From positions 1-64,000 of the forward strand of contig JACKFF010000017.1 in NCBI GenBank assembly GCA_020632595.1: a stretch of DNA of 64,000 bases, given 5' to 3'. This document shows positions 44,421-52,605 of the stretch, piece by piece. The position numbers were made by a program, and so were the translations under genes. Below the pieces are notes generated by a model. That model did no database searches. It was not told the origin of the DNA and saw nothing but the letters and a program-made list of their open reading frames with translations. The stretch is from Nitrospiraceae bacterium (GTDB lineage Bacteria; Nitrospirota; Nitrospiria; Nitrospirales; UBA8639). The stretch's first letter is position 1. Each line of letters opens with the position of its first letter.

Positions 44421-45851
44421 TTATTTCGCGCATGCGGATATGGTTTGGGGTTGAAACTTTTGGCGTGGATGACTCCAGGTGGTGAGCCAGGCGTCATAGC
44501 CACCGACAAGATCCATGGCTTGGGTTCGTCCGGCTTGTTCCAAAATCCCTATGGCGGTAGATGACCGGTATCCACTGGCGCAATGGACCACCACCGGGGT
44601 ATCTGCAGGAATGTCCCGAACCTGTTCGGCCAGGTGAGGCAAAGGGATGTTGAGGCTTCCGTCAATATGCCCGGATTCCCATTCTTTGACCGATCTCACG
44701 TCGACGACCATGGGGGGATGTTGGGCCGTCAGGAGTTCTGCAAGTCCCTGAGCCGTGATGCGTTGGACTTTTTGGACCACATCAGGGTTCATCTCAAGGG
44801 ATTGCATGCCGCCCTTCAAGTAGCCCAGGACGCGGTCAAATCCAATACGGCCTAATCGTTGAATCGCCTCCTTTTCATATCCAGGCTCTGCAATGATAAC
44901 GATGGAGGATTTGGGGTTCAGAACTGTTCCGGCCCAGGTCGCAAACTTTCCTCCTAATCCAATGTTGAGACTTCCCTTCAGGTGCCCTCCCGCATATTCA
45001 ACGGCATTTCTGACATCAAGGACTTGAACTCCATTTTCCTGATGATCCAAGACAGCCTGAAGGGAAAGAGGAGTCAGGCTGTCCCGAATCACATCATTCA
45101 GAACAGGATGCTGTTCCCTATTCATCCTTGCGTCATATCCAAAATACGAAGGCGCTTCAGGTTGATCAGCCGTAACCAGATCAATAAATTTTTCTTTCGT
45201 CATGGGTTGAAGTGCATAGTTTTCCCAACGCTGCCTGCCCAATGTGGACACCGTGTCGCTGCTTAAATTTTTTCCGCACATGGATCCCGCTCCGTGTGCA
45301 GGATAGACCAGTGTTTCATCGGGAAGACGCATGAGTTTATTTCGGAGCGAATCGTATAATTGCCCCCCTAATTCTTCGGCGGTGACACCAATGGAGGCCA
45401 TAAGATCCGGTCTGCCCACATCGCCAATAAACAGCGTATCTCCCGTCAGCACGCAGTGCGGATGATCGGCGCTCTTGTCCAGGTCGTAGACGGCAAGTGA
45501 AATACTTTCCGGGGTATGCCCCGGTGTTTCTAGCACTTGAATGCGCACCGACCCAAACTCAAGAACCTCTTGGTCCCGAAAGTTTCGAATGGGGAAGTCG
45601 GTCTTGGCTTTGGCGCCAAGGCAGATCTCAGCGCCGGTTTGTCGTTGGAGTTCAAGGTGCCCGGCTAAAAAGTCTGCATGGAAGTGGGTGAGAAACACAT
45701 AACGGATCTTCCAATCGTGGCGTCGGGCCTCCTGAAGATATTGCTCGATGTCCCTTTGAGGATCCACGACCACAGCGGTTGAGGTTTTGTTATCGCCGAT
45801 CATGTAAGACGCATGAGCCAAACAACTCAAATAAAATTGTTTCACAATCAT
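44421..45851 (-). CDS. CstB-like persulfide dioxygenase-pseudorhodanese-rhodanese fusion
   Basis: 476 residues. The N-terminal metallo-beta-lactamase domain has the iron-ligand motifs THFHADFLAGH, PGHTPESIS, TGDTLFIGDVGRPDL and YPAHGAGS of ETHE1-type persulfide dioxygenases. A first rhodanese-like domain (VLDVRNAVEYAGGHLKG) lacks the catalytic Cys (VIIAEPGYEKEA), whereas the second (VVDVRSVKEWESGHIDG) has it (VVHCASGYRSS). This three-domain order matches CstB of Staphylococcus aureus, which converts small-molecule persulfides to thiosulfate. It is first in a two-gene operon preceded by a sigma54 promoter. GGAGG lies before the ATG. Confidence 0.92.
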   Translation of the reverse strand: MIVKQFYLSCLAHASYMIGDNKTSTAVVVDPQRDIEQYLQEARRHDWKIRYVFLTHFHADFLAGHLELQRQTGAEICLGAKAKTDFPIRNFRDQEVLEFGSVRIQVLETPGHTPESISLAVYDLDKSADHPHCVLTGDTLFIGDVGRPDLMASIGVTAEELGGQLYDSLRNKLMRLPDETLVYPAHGAGSMCGKNLSSDTVSTLGRQRWENYALQPMTKEKFIDLVTADQPEAPSYFGYDARMNREQHPVLNDVIRDSLTPLSLQAVLDHQENGVQVLDVRNAVEYAGGHLKGSLNIGLGGKFATWAGTVLNPKSSIVIIAEPGYEKEAIQRLGRIGFDRVLGYLKGGMQSLEMNPDVVQKVQRITAQGLAELLTAQHPPMVVDVRSVKEWESGHIDGSLNIPLPHLAEQVRDIPADTPVVVHCASGYRSSTAIGILEQAGRTQAMDLVGGYDAWLTTWSHPRQKFQPQTISACAK

Positions 45852-45891
45852 GATGAATACCCTCCTCTCCTTCGAAAAAAAGGAGCATTGG

Positions 45892-46050
45892 TTGAGATTA
45901 ATTGAGCTCGTTTCGAAATATTCTTGTAAGATTCTTTCCTTGTACCATCCTTACGCATGGATTGTGCCAGATGATGATACGCGGAAGAATTTGAAAATTT
46001 TATACAAAATCAATGCTTTAGTGGATAAGTTGAAATCAGGAGAGGCCTGA
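45892..46050 (+). CDS. Possible small protein (52 residues) divergent to the cstB-like gene
   Basis: A TTG at 45892 is 6 bases after AAAGGAG. The frame encodes RLIELVSKYSCKILSLYHPY, a DDDTRKN motif and a Lys-rich helix (KILYKINALVDKLK). The frame is open further upstream to an ATG at 45850. Composition is protein-like, but the sigma54 promoter of the opposite operon lies inside it, so the coding character could be accidental. Confidence 0.4.
   Translation: MRLIELVSKYSCKILSLYHPYAWIVPDDDTRKNLKILYKINALVDKLKSGEA
45955..45969 (-). promoter_or_regulatory. Sigma54 (-24/-12) promoter of the cstB-like operon
   Basis: On the minus strand it reads TGGCACAATCCATGC: TGGCAC and the R are perfect, with ATGC in place of TTGC, and the GG-N10-GC spacing is kept. 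It lies 104 bases upstream of the start codon. The GTTAAC element is 129 bp further upstream. Confidence 0.72.
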
Positions 46051-46098
46051 GTATGGCCTGAAAGTCAGATGACCTGAACAAAATACGCTAACTGTTAA

Positions 46099-46112
46099 GT
46101 TAACGTGTTAAC
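46099..46112. promoter_or_regulatory. GTTAAC-GT-GTTAAC element, candidate sigma54 enhancer site
   Basis: GTTAACGTGTTAAC is the reverse complement of the element at 35092-35105. It is 7 bp beyond the stop codon of the activator gene and 129 bp upstream of the cstB-like sigma54 promoter. Confidence 0.65.
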
Positions 46113-46119
46113 GATCTGA

Positions 46120-47505
46120 TTAGGCGTTGGGAGGAGTCTGAAGCTGTTTGATTTTCTTCCAAAGGGTGACTCGACTCACTCCAAGAAGCTTGGCAGCTTC
46201 CGTTTTGTTGCCTTTGGTCTGTTGGAGGGCTTCCGCAATACGAGCTTCCTCCTCCGGTGGAAGGGAGTGCTCTGTGCTGGTCGAGAGCGGTTTGAGGCTT
46301 CGGGACCTTGGAGGACTCTGAACTTCTGAAGGGAGGTCCCACAGGGTGAGGCAATCACCATTCACGGTGACGAAGGCGTGTTCGATCGCATTTTTTAATT
46401 CGCGGACATTGCCGGGCCAGTTATAGTCAGTTAACCGTTGCAGGGCATCCTGGGCAATGTCTCCTATTTCGCGACCAAACGTCTTGGAGTTGGCCGCCAT
46501 GAAATGGTGAACCAGGAGAGGAATGTCTTCTCGTCGGGCTCGCAATGGTGGAAGGGTAATCTCGAACACATGAATCCGATAATAAAAATCTTCCCGGACC
46601 GTGCCTTCTGCCATAAGGGCTTTCAAATCCCGATTGGTGGCCGTAATGAGACGGACATCGACCCGCATGCCCCGGTCATCTCCAACCCGGCGTATTTCGT
46701 TTTCCTGCAGGACCCTGAGCAATTTTAATTGCAGGAGAGGGCTGGTATCTCCGATTTCATCTAAAAATAACGTGCCACCGTCAGCGGCTTGAAAAACCCC
46801 GATTTTATCGCGTATGGCGCCGGTGAACGCCCCCTTCACATGCCCGAAGAGTTCACTTTCAAGCAAGGCTTCTGGAATCGCTGAGCAATTGATGGCGAAA
46901 AAGGGTTTATCGTTTCGATCACTTAAGGTGTGAATGGCTCGGGCCGCCAGTTCTTTTCCGGTGCCGGATTCCCCGGTGAGCAATACCGTGACATCGCTTT
47001 GTGCAGCCAGTCGGAGCCGGCGAAACACCTCTTGCATCGCCGGGCTTTTGCCGATGAGCTGTTGAAAGGACTCACGGGATTTTGCCTGTTCCTCCAGCAC
47101 GGCAATTTTTTGGTTATTCAAAATAAATGAGGTGAGGTCGGTAAAGGTTCCGACAGCGCCCCCGACCTGGCCTTGTTCATCCCGGATGATTGAAACATTG
47201 CCGAAGAGGTAGAGTTCGCGGCCGTCTTTCCCCAGCACTTTGCATTCCTGATTGCAGATGCCCCAAGGATAGGGGGTGGGGTTGTCCAAAAATTCCGTCA
47301 GGATGCGAAAGCCCTTGCAATTTTGACCTTCTAGAATATGACAGGATTTCCCCAGGATATCCTGGCTGGAATATCCCGTAATGCGAGCTGCCCCGGTGCT
47401 CCAGGCGACAATGTGACCTTTCGCATCGACCGTGAACACGCCATCCGCCATGACGTCTACCATGTTGCTGAGGATGGCGGGATTTTTCCGGAAATCTAGC
47501 TCCAT
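46120..47505 (-). CDS. PAS-domain sigma54-dependent transcriptional activator
   Basis: 461 residues. An N-terminal PAS domain (about 10-130) with four cysteines (C55, C63, C84, C88) is followed by a AAA+ activator domain: Walker A GESGTGKE, the sigma54-contact loop GAFTGA, Walker B GGTLFLDEIGD and the WPGNVRELKN box. A Fis-type helix-turn-helix ends the protein (KTEAAKLLGVSRVTLWKKI). The PAS replaces a receiver domain, so the signal is sensed directly; the Cys cluster may sense redox or sulfur species (inference). Its nearest likely target is the divergent-side cstB-like operon, and the shared GTTAAC element next to its stop codon is a candidate binding site. Confidence 0.94.
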   Translation of the reverse strand: MELDFRKNPAILSNMVDVMADGVFTVDAKGHIVAWSTGAARITGYSSQDILGKSCHILEGQNCKGFRILTEFLDNPTPYPWGICNQECKVLGKDGRELYLFGNVSIIRDEQGQVGGAVGTFTDLTSFILNNQKIAVLEEQAKSRESFQQLIGKSPAMQEVFRRLRLAAQSDVTVLLTGESGTGKELAARAIHTLSDRNDKPFFAINCSAIPEALLESELFGHVKGAFTGAIRDKIGVFQAADGGTLFLDEIGDTSPLLQLKLLRVLQENEIRRVGDDRGMRVDVRLITATNRDLKALMAEGTVREDFYYRIHVFEITLPPLRARREDIPLLVHHFMAANSKTFGREIGDIAQDALQRLTDYNWPGNVRELKNAIEHAFVTVNGDCLTLWDLPSEVQSPPRSRSLKPLSTSTEHSLPPEEEARIAEALQQTKGNKTEAAKLLGVSRVTLWKKIKQLQTPPNA

Positions 47506-47574
47506 GGTCTGTGATTCAAAGAATGTTCATAGGGTGAGATTGAGCGGGTTAAAAAAAGGGGTAGGTGAACCAAG

Positions 47575-47618
47575 AAGGCTGGAGAACGTGTATTGAGACA
47601 ATACCATTCTCCAGCCTT
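47575..47618 (-). terminator. Long inverted repeat, likely terminator of the 47663 gene
   Basis: AAGGCTGGAGAA and TTCTCCAGCCTT form a perfect 12-bp outer stem, and GTATTG/CAATAC an inner 6-bp stem with a 3-base loop. It lies 45 bases after the upstream gene and 70 before the activator start. It isolates the activator gene from the gene upstream. Confidence 0.65.
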
Positions 47619-47662
47619 GCGTGATTTTTAGGTTGTCCGTAATTTCATAAGGCCTCATACAC

Positions 47663-49426
47663 CTAATTTGTAGGTTCTACCTGTGCTGCCAGCAATGACT
47701 TGAAGGCGGGATCATTCTCGACTAACCCCTTCAGTGTATCGTTGTGCAACATATACGCCCAGCTTTGCGGGCTTGAGCCGGGAGTTTTCTCAAACCAGTC
47801 ACGTGCCTGCTGCAGGAGACCCAGCATCGCCTGATTGTCACGGGGAACGTGAAATGCCAGGCTATAGGCCATCGCATAGGTTGCCGTAAATTTGTTAAGG
47901 GGATCTTTCGTGAGCTCGAACGCTTTCTGAGCCGCCTCATAACCTCTCTGAATGTCGGGATCGTCATAATGCCGATTCCAGGCCACTTTTCCAATTCGGG
48001 CCCAGGCTAACTCTAAGAGCACTTGTGCGCGAAGCTCTTCCTGTTCGGCTGGCACCTCAGTCAATAATTCCTGTGGCGCAGACAGGGCCGCCATTTGATC
48101 GTTCGTCCACCGGTAGGTCGAGGACAATCGAATCCGGTTGTTGAAATCACCGGGCTCCAGAGATGCTAATGCCTCCATTACAGGGATCATTCGATAGAGA
48201 TAATCGGCTGGCATCGGCTCAGACTTCCCGCCTATTTCCATTCCCAGGGACAGATCAAATCGATCGGTTTGGGATTGCACCGTCCAATACAGTTCGTTGA
48301 ACCGTTGGGCCAGACGCTCATCACCCAATTGAAGGCCGTTCAAGCGACCTCCATACTCTAGAAATCCTTGGTATAGTTGATCTGAAAAAACCTCCAGTGC
48401 GGGTTTGTGGGAGGGGCCAATCAGCAAAACCCGGTTCAGTCTCATCACGGATTCCAGTCTGGTCGGTGCAGTTTGTGCTTGTTGAATTCCTGTTTGGATA
48501 GCTGGCAGGCTCTCTGGAAGACCAAACCATTCTGTTGAGCGCGGAACATAGCCACCCGGGTCCACGACGAATGGAATGGTGGTGCCACGGGGGCCATCGA
48601 GCACCAGATCCAGCACGGCACGATCCGTTGGAAAACCCAATTGTTTCAGATCTGAGAGCACGACCCACTTCACGTTGACGGATTTGACGACTCGCTGGGC
48701 TTTTTTGTAGGGCACGGCCCAATCCTCGGCACCGGGCGCATTGGCGATGGGTGCCGTCAAGGCATTCGGATAAGACACCTTGGTGGTGAGAAAGGCTGTG
48801 GGTGCGGCTACCACCCTGGTCTCATCCGGAGAAGGAAATGAGGCATGGGGCAGGGTTCCCGATTCCACGGCCTCAATGAAAAATGGAGTTGTAGGTTCTT
48901 GAACTGCAATGGCCTTCATAACAAAAAACGATGGAGCCAATTGCTGATTAAGCGTCTCCGCAATATAAAATCGTTCGAAATCGGAAAAATCGACCAGTTT
49001 TCCCGGTCCCGGCCAGACATTATCTAATGCCCGGTCATTTTGTTGAATGGCTCGTTGGTGGGACTCCTGCCGACGCTGGTCACACCATTCATAGATGGGG
49101 TTTGACGGGTCGGGAAAGTTTCCGTTTGACAACAACTGCTGTTGAGCCATCTGATGTAAGCACACAAAATCCCGTTGGCCCGCCGCGACTTGATCCCCCT
49201 TTCCGACCGCATTGGCATATTCCCGAACGGTGGAGAGCAGGGCTTCCTCATTGACGGACGCGGGATCGGCGGCCCACACAGGAGCGGAGGCCAAAAGCAC
49301 AGAACCACACAGGAGGCCTACCAGTTTGAGCGTAGGCCACATCCGGTGAACAGGGGACCCGAGACGATAATCTGCCTCAGGTTTCAGGGTATTTGTCTTA
49401 GTTGGTTGACGACGAACAATACTCAT
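47663..49426 (-). CDS. Large exported protein with helical C-terminal region, unknown function
   Basis: The ATG at 49426 follows GAGGAGGAG at 9 bases and gives 587 residues; an earlier ATG (49450) precedes that ribosome-binding site. A signal sequence (LVGLLCGSVLLASAPVWAAD) is followed by a long, mostly alpha-helical protein. The last 170 residues are TPR-like (EELRAQVLLELAWARIGKVA, GYEAAQKAFELTK and FTATYAMAYSLAF). Paired cysteines (FVCLHQ, YEWCDQ) are near residues 90-115. No catalytic motif is seen. Confidence 0.65.
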   Translation of the reverse strand: MSIVRRQPTKTNTLKPEADYRLGSPVHRMWPTLKLVGLLCGSVLLASAPVWAADPASVNEEALLSTVREYANAVGKGDQVAAGQRDFVCLHQMAQQQLLSNGNFPDPSNPIYEWCDQRRQESHQRAIQQNDRALDNVWPGPGKLVDFSDFERFYIAETLNQQLAPSFFVMKAIAVQEPTTPFFIEAVESGTLPHASFPSPDETRVVAAPTAFLTTKVSYPNALTAPIANAPGAEDWAVPYKKAQRVVKSVNVKWVVLSDLKQLGFPTDRAVLDLVLDGPRGTTIPFVVDPGGYVPRSTEWFGLPESLPAIQTGIQQAQTAPTRLESVMRLNRVLLIGPSHKPALEVFSDQLYQGFLEYGGRLNGLQLGDERLAQRFNELYWTVQSQTDRFDLSLGMEIGGKSEPMPADYLYRMIPVMEALASLEPGDFNNRIRLSSTYRWTNDQMAALSAPQELLTEVPAEQEELRAQVLLELAWARIGKVAWNRHYDDPDIQRGYEAAQKAFELTKDPLNKFTATYAMAYSLAFHVPRDNQAMLGLLQQARDWFEKTPGSSPQSWAYMLHNDTLKGLVENDPAFKSLLAAQVEPTN

Positions 49427-49506
49427 GGAACCAAACTCCTCCTCAAACATGCTTGGTTAATGATTTTGTGTAGCAGAGAGGGGAATGTCCCTCATAATCC
49501 AGGTTG

Positions 49507-49992
49507 CTAATCTACCACACCCTCATTCTTATGCACCACGATGGTACCCTGCATCACATGACCTGGTAAATCGCAAAAATAGGGAAACGTACCGGGATGC
49601 GATGGGATAAAAACAATGTCGGTTTGGCCTCGGGTGGGAAGCAAAACGCGGCTAAGACCTTCTTTGGAAAACTGTGGAGCACCACTTCCGCTGACATTCA
49701 GGTGGATATCGGTAAGTAGGCCGATTGGCAGAAATGCATGCAGTTCCGAATCCAGGTTTTTGAGGACCAGCCGGGTTTTTTGCCCCACGGTGAGTGAAAG
49801 GGTGTTGGGGCTGAATTCCCGGGATTTAATATTGATGGTCACGACTTGTTCTTGGGAATCAGTTGCAGGAGCGAGACTGACCGGGGTCGCTCCCCAAACT
49901 GTACCCGACTCCGGGAATGCAAACACCGTGAGGCCAAGCATCAGAATGAAAACCTGAAAAAATTTAAATAATAAGGCCAGGGGAAACATCAT
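49507..49992 (-). CDS. Periplasmic cupredoxin (type 1 copper protein)
   Basis: 161 residues from the ATG pair at 49992/49989. A signal peptide (FFQVFILMLGLTVFAF) precedes a cupredoxin domain with copper ligands His in DSELHAFLP and the Cys-His-Met set in YFCDLPGHVMQG. It should carry single electrons in the periplasm, perhaps for the cytochromes of the island. The frame is open upstream to 50304, but that stretch is not conserved-looking. A TATAAT box ends only 9 bases before the ATG, so a leaderless mRNA is possible. No ribosome-binding site is visible. Confidence 0.85.
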   Translation of the reverse strand: MMFPLALLFKFFQVFILMLGLTVFAFPESGTVWGATPVSLAPATDSQEQVVTINIKSREFSPNTLSLTVGQKTRLVLKNLDSELHAFLPIGLLTDIHLNVSGSGAPQFSKEGLSRVLLPTRGQTDIVFIPSHPGTFPYFCDLPGHVMQGTIVVHKNEGVVD

Positions 49993-50001
49993 GATGGGAA
50001 T

Positions 50002-50007
50002 ATTATA
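50002..50007 (-). promoter_or_regulatory. TATAAT box immediately before the cupredoxin start
   Basis: A perfect -10 hexamer on the minus strand, 9 bases before the ATG at 49992. The -35 region (TTTCGC at an 18-base spacer) is weak. Confidence 0.35.
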
Positions 50008-50192
50008 CCGGTTAGCGATTCTAGGGCGAAACGAGTAGGCGGAATTGTTCGTCAGTTCCCTACAAAAATATGGCACAGCCGTAAGTGAAAATATGTATAA
50101 ATGGGAAAAGATTTTGGAGAGGAAAGAGAAAATATTAAGATCGGGCCGAAACGTCCGAAAAATATGAAAATACATCAGGAGAATGGTATACG

Positions 50193-50381
50193 GTGCATCT
50201 CTTAGAATTATTAATCGGGGATGATCCTCTTTCGATGGCCATAGCCCTGGTATTGGTCCTGAGCGTGCTGGCGTATGGATGGTTTGAGGTTCGTCGAACC
50301 GCACGCCTCCCTTCTATCGGGATGGTCCTGATCAAAAATCGATTGAAGACGACCAGCAAACTCCCAACTCCGCGCCGATAG
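50193..50381 (+). CDS. Possible small single-pass membrane protein
   Basis: 62 residues from a GTG at 50193, with AGGAGAA about 11 bases upstream. One membrane helix (SMAIALVLVLSVLAYGWFEV) is followed by a basic tail (VRRTARLP, KNRLKTT). Divergent from the cupredoxin gene. Plausible but unsupported by a known family. Confidence 0.4.
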   Translation: MHLLELLIGDDPLSMAIALVLVLSVLAYGWFEVRRTARLPSIGMVLIKNRLKTTSKLPTPRR

Positions 50382-51135
50382 TAAGCCTTCCCCGTCCTCT
50401 CGTTTTTCGGCCTCAAGCCGCAACCCCGACAACGCTTAGCTGTTGCGATTCCCCTGTATGCAGCCGGGATGGATATCGACCATCCGGTCTGGACACACAC
50501 TTTTGTGATCTACCATCCTGCAACGGGAATTTCAGCATCAGACAACGGTGAACGTTGCCTAGAAGGAGGCTGACGAGGGAGAGAGAGTCGCGGTTGAAAG
50601 AGGGCGACGGCCAAGGTTTCGCGTGAATGCTTGGCGAAGGAGGATTCCATGGTCATGGCAGATCCCGTGGGATTCCGGTTCATTGATTTCTCCGGATTCC
50701 CCAGGGTTCCTTCCAAGAATTCCAGCCTTGCCTTCCTGTCGACACCATGCACAAATCCGAATCATGCATTCTCCTTTTTTTTAAGGGCACACCCAACCAC
50801 ACGCGCACCCAATAACCATCAGCTCCTCAGCATAAGACTTCTGCATTATGGCAAAAGCAATTATTGAACCTAAAAAATATGATCCGTAATATATTGTATG
50901 TATTGGTGTTTTTCAATTTTCAAAGAATTAAAAATAATGGTTGTTGAGAAAATACCACACACAGTTGAATCGAAAGAGATACGGCTCCGAGGGAAGCGTT
51001 TTGAAGCAAACACTAATGTGGAATTTCTTGCCGAGTGTCTTAAAGGCTTTTGCGGTCACCGCTGAAAAGGTCTCTAAAGTGATGCAACGATGATTGTGGT
51101 TGCCCGACCCCGGCTAGGTCACGGATAATGAACTC
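50382..51135. other. Intergenic region upstream of selO
   Basis: About 750 bases without a supported gene. The segment 50870-50945 is AT-rich and likely holds a promoter. Short frames on both strands near 50510-50870 do not look coding. Confidence 0.35.
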
Positions 51136-52605
51136 ATGGCCAAATTAGAACATCTCAATTTTCAGAACACCTATGCAGGCCTGCCCGATGTGTTTCATGA
51201 GCGGGTCAAACCAACGCCTTTTCCTCATCCTTACCTTGTGAGCGTGAATCCGGCAGCTGCAGAATTACTCGATATTGACCCCACGGAATGGACCCGTCCG
51301 GAGTTTGCCGAATACTTCTGCGGGGCCAGGCTGTTGCCTGGGAGCGATCCCATTGCCATGTTGTATTCGGGGCATCAATTCGGGCATTACGTGCCACAGC
51401 TCGGTGATGGGCGGGCCATCATGCTGGGGGAGGTGCGCAATCAAAACGGGGAGCGATGGGAGTTGCAATTGAAAGGCGCAGGGCTCACGAGATTCTCACG
51501 CGACGGCGATGGTCGGGCAGTGATGCGTTCGACTATTCGGGAATATCTTTGTGGGGAAGCCATGCATGGATTGGGCATTCCCACAACACGCAGTTTATGT
51601 ATTGTGGCCGGAGAAGAAATTGTCTGGCGGGAAACTCCGGAACCGGGAGCCATGTTGCTGCGGATGTCGCCGACCCATGTGCGGTTTGGCAGTTTTGAGG
51701 TGTTTTACTATCGCCGCCAACATGAATACCTGAAAACGCTGGCAGACTATGTTATCGAACATCACTATCCGCATTTGGTAGGAGCAAAGGATCCCTACGC
51801 CAGGTTGTTGCATGAGGTAGCGGTTCGCACCGGGCAGCTCGTGGCCCAATGGCAAGCTGTGGGGTGGGCGCATGGTGTCCTGAATACCGATAACATGTCG
51901 ATCCTCGGCTTGACGCTGGATTACGGTCCGTTCGGATTTATGGAACGCTACGATCCGACCTTTATCTGTAATCATTCAGACCATCACGGCCGGTATTCCT
52001 TTCAGAACCAGCCCGACATCGGTTTTTGGAATATTCGGGCGCTGGCCAGAGCCTTGTCACCGTTAGTGGACCAAGACGCAGTCAACGGCATACCGGAAAT
52101 CTATGAAAAAGCGATGCTGGCCAAGTATGCCGAATTGATGCGGGCTAAGCTGGGGCTGGTCGAAGCGCACGCGGGAGACGACAAGCTCGTGACCGATCTG
52201 TTGAACCTCATGGACTCCAGCCGAGTGGATTACACCAACTTGTTCCGGGAATTGGGAACCGTCCGTCAGGAGAGTTCGTCAGCGCCGGACGCATTACGAG
52301 ACCAATTCCTTCATCGGGAAGCGATTGACGATTGGACGGCACGATATCGGGAACGGCTACGGGCGGAAAAAAGCAATGACGAAGAGCGCCAAGTCAGAAT
52401 GGATCAGGTGAACCCCAGGTACATCCTTCGAAATCATCTCGCACAACAGGCCATTAGCCAAGCGGTTCGGCAGAAGGACTATTCCGAAGTTGATCGATTA
52501 TTGAATCTGCTGAGCGACCCGTTTACTGACCGCCCCGGCATGGAATCCTATACTGTGCTTCCTCCGCCCGGTGAGCCACCGATTATCGTTTCGTGCTCTT
52601 CGTGA
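51136..52605 (+). CDS. selO: SelO/YdiU protein adenylyltransferase (AMPylator)
   Basis: 489 residues. A pseudokinase-fold enzyme that transfers AMP to Ser/Thr/Tyr of target proteins under oxidative stress. Seen motifs are the N-terminal NFQNTYAGLPDVFHERVKP, YSGHQFGHYVPQLGDGRA, LQLKGAGLTRFSRDGDGRAV, the GWAHGVLNTDNMSILG catalytic loop, DYGPFGFMERYDP and the C-terminal NPRYILRNHLAQQAI. The chain ends VSCSS with the family's C-terminal cysteine. Length is normal. Divergent in function from neighbours, but a redox-proteostasis link with MsrA is possible. Confidence 0.96.
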   Translation: MAKLEHLNFQNTYAGLPDVFHERVKPTPFPHPYLVSVNPAAAELLDIDPTEWTRPEFAEYFCGARLLPGSDPIAMLYSGHQFGHYVPQLGDGRAIMLGEVRNQNGERWELQLKGAGLTRFSRDGDGRAVMRSTIREYLCGEAMHGLGIPTTRSLCIVAGEEIVWRETPEPGAMLLRMSPTHVRFGSFEVFYYRRQHEYLKTLADYVIEHHYPHLVGAKDPYARLLHEVAVRTGQLVAQWQAVGWAHGVLNTDNMSILGLTLDYGPFGFMERYDPTFICNHSDHHGRYSFQNQPDIGFWNIRALARALSPLVDQDAVNGIPEIYEKAMLAKYAELMRAKLGLVEAHAGDDKLVTDLLNLMDSSRVDYTNLFRELGTVRQESSSAPDALRDQFLHREAIDDWTARYRERLRAEKSNDEERQVRMDQVNPRYILRNHLAQQAISQAVRQKDYSEVDRLLNLLSDPFTDRPGMESYTVLPPPGEPPIIVSCSS

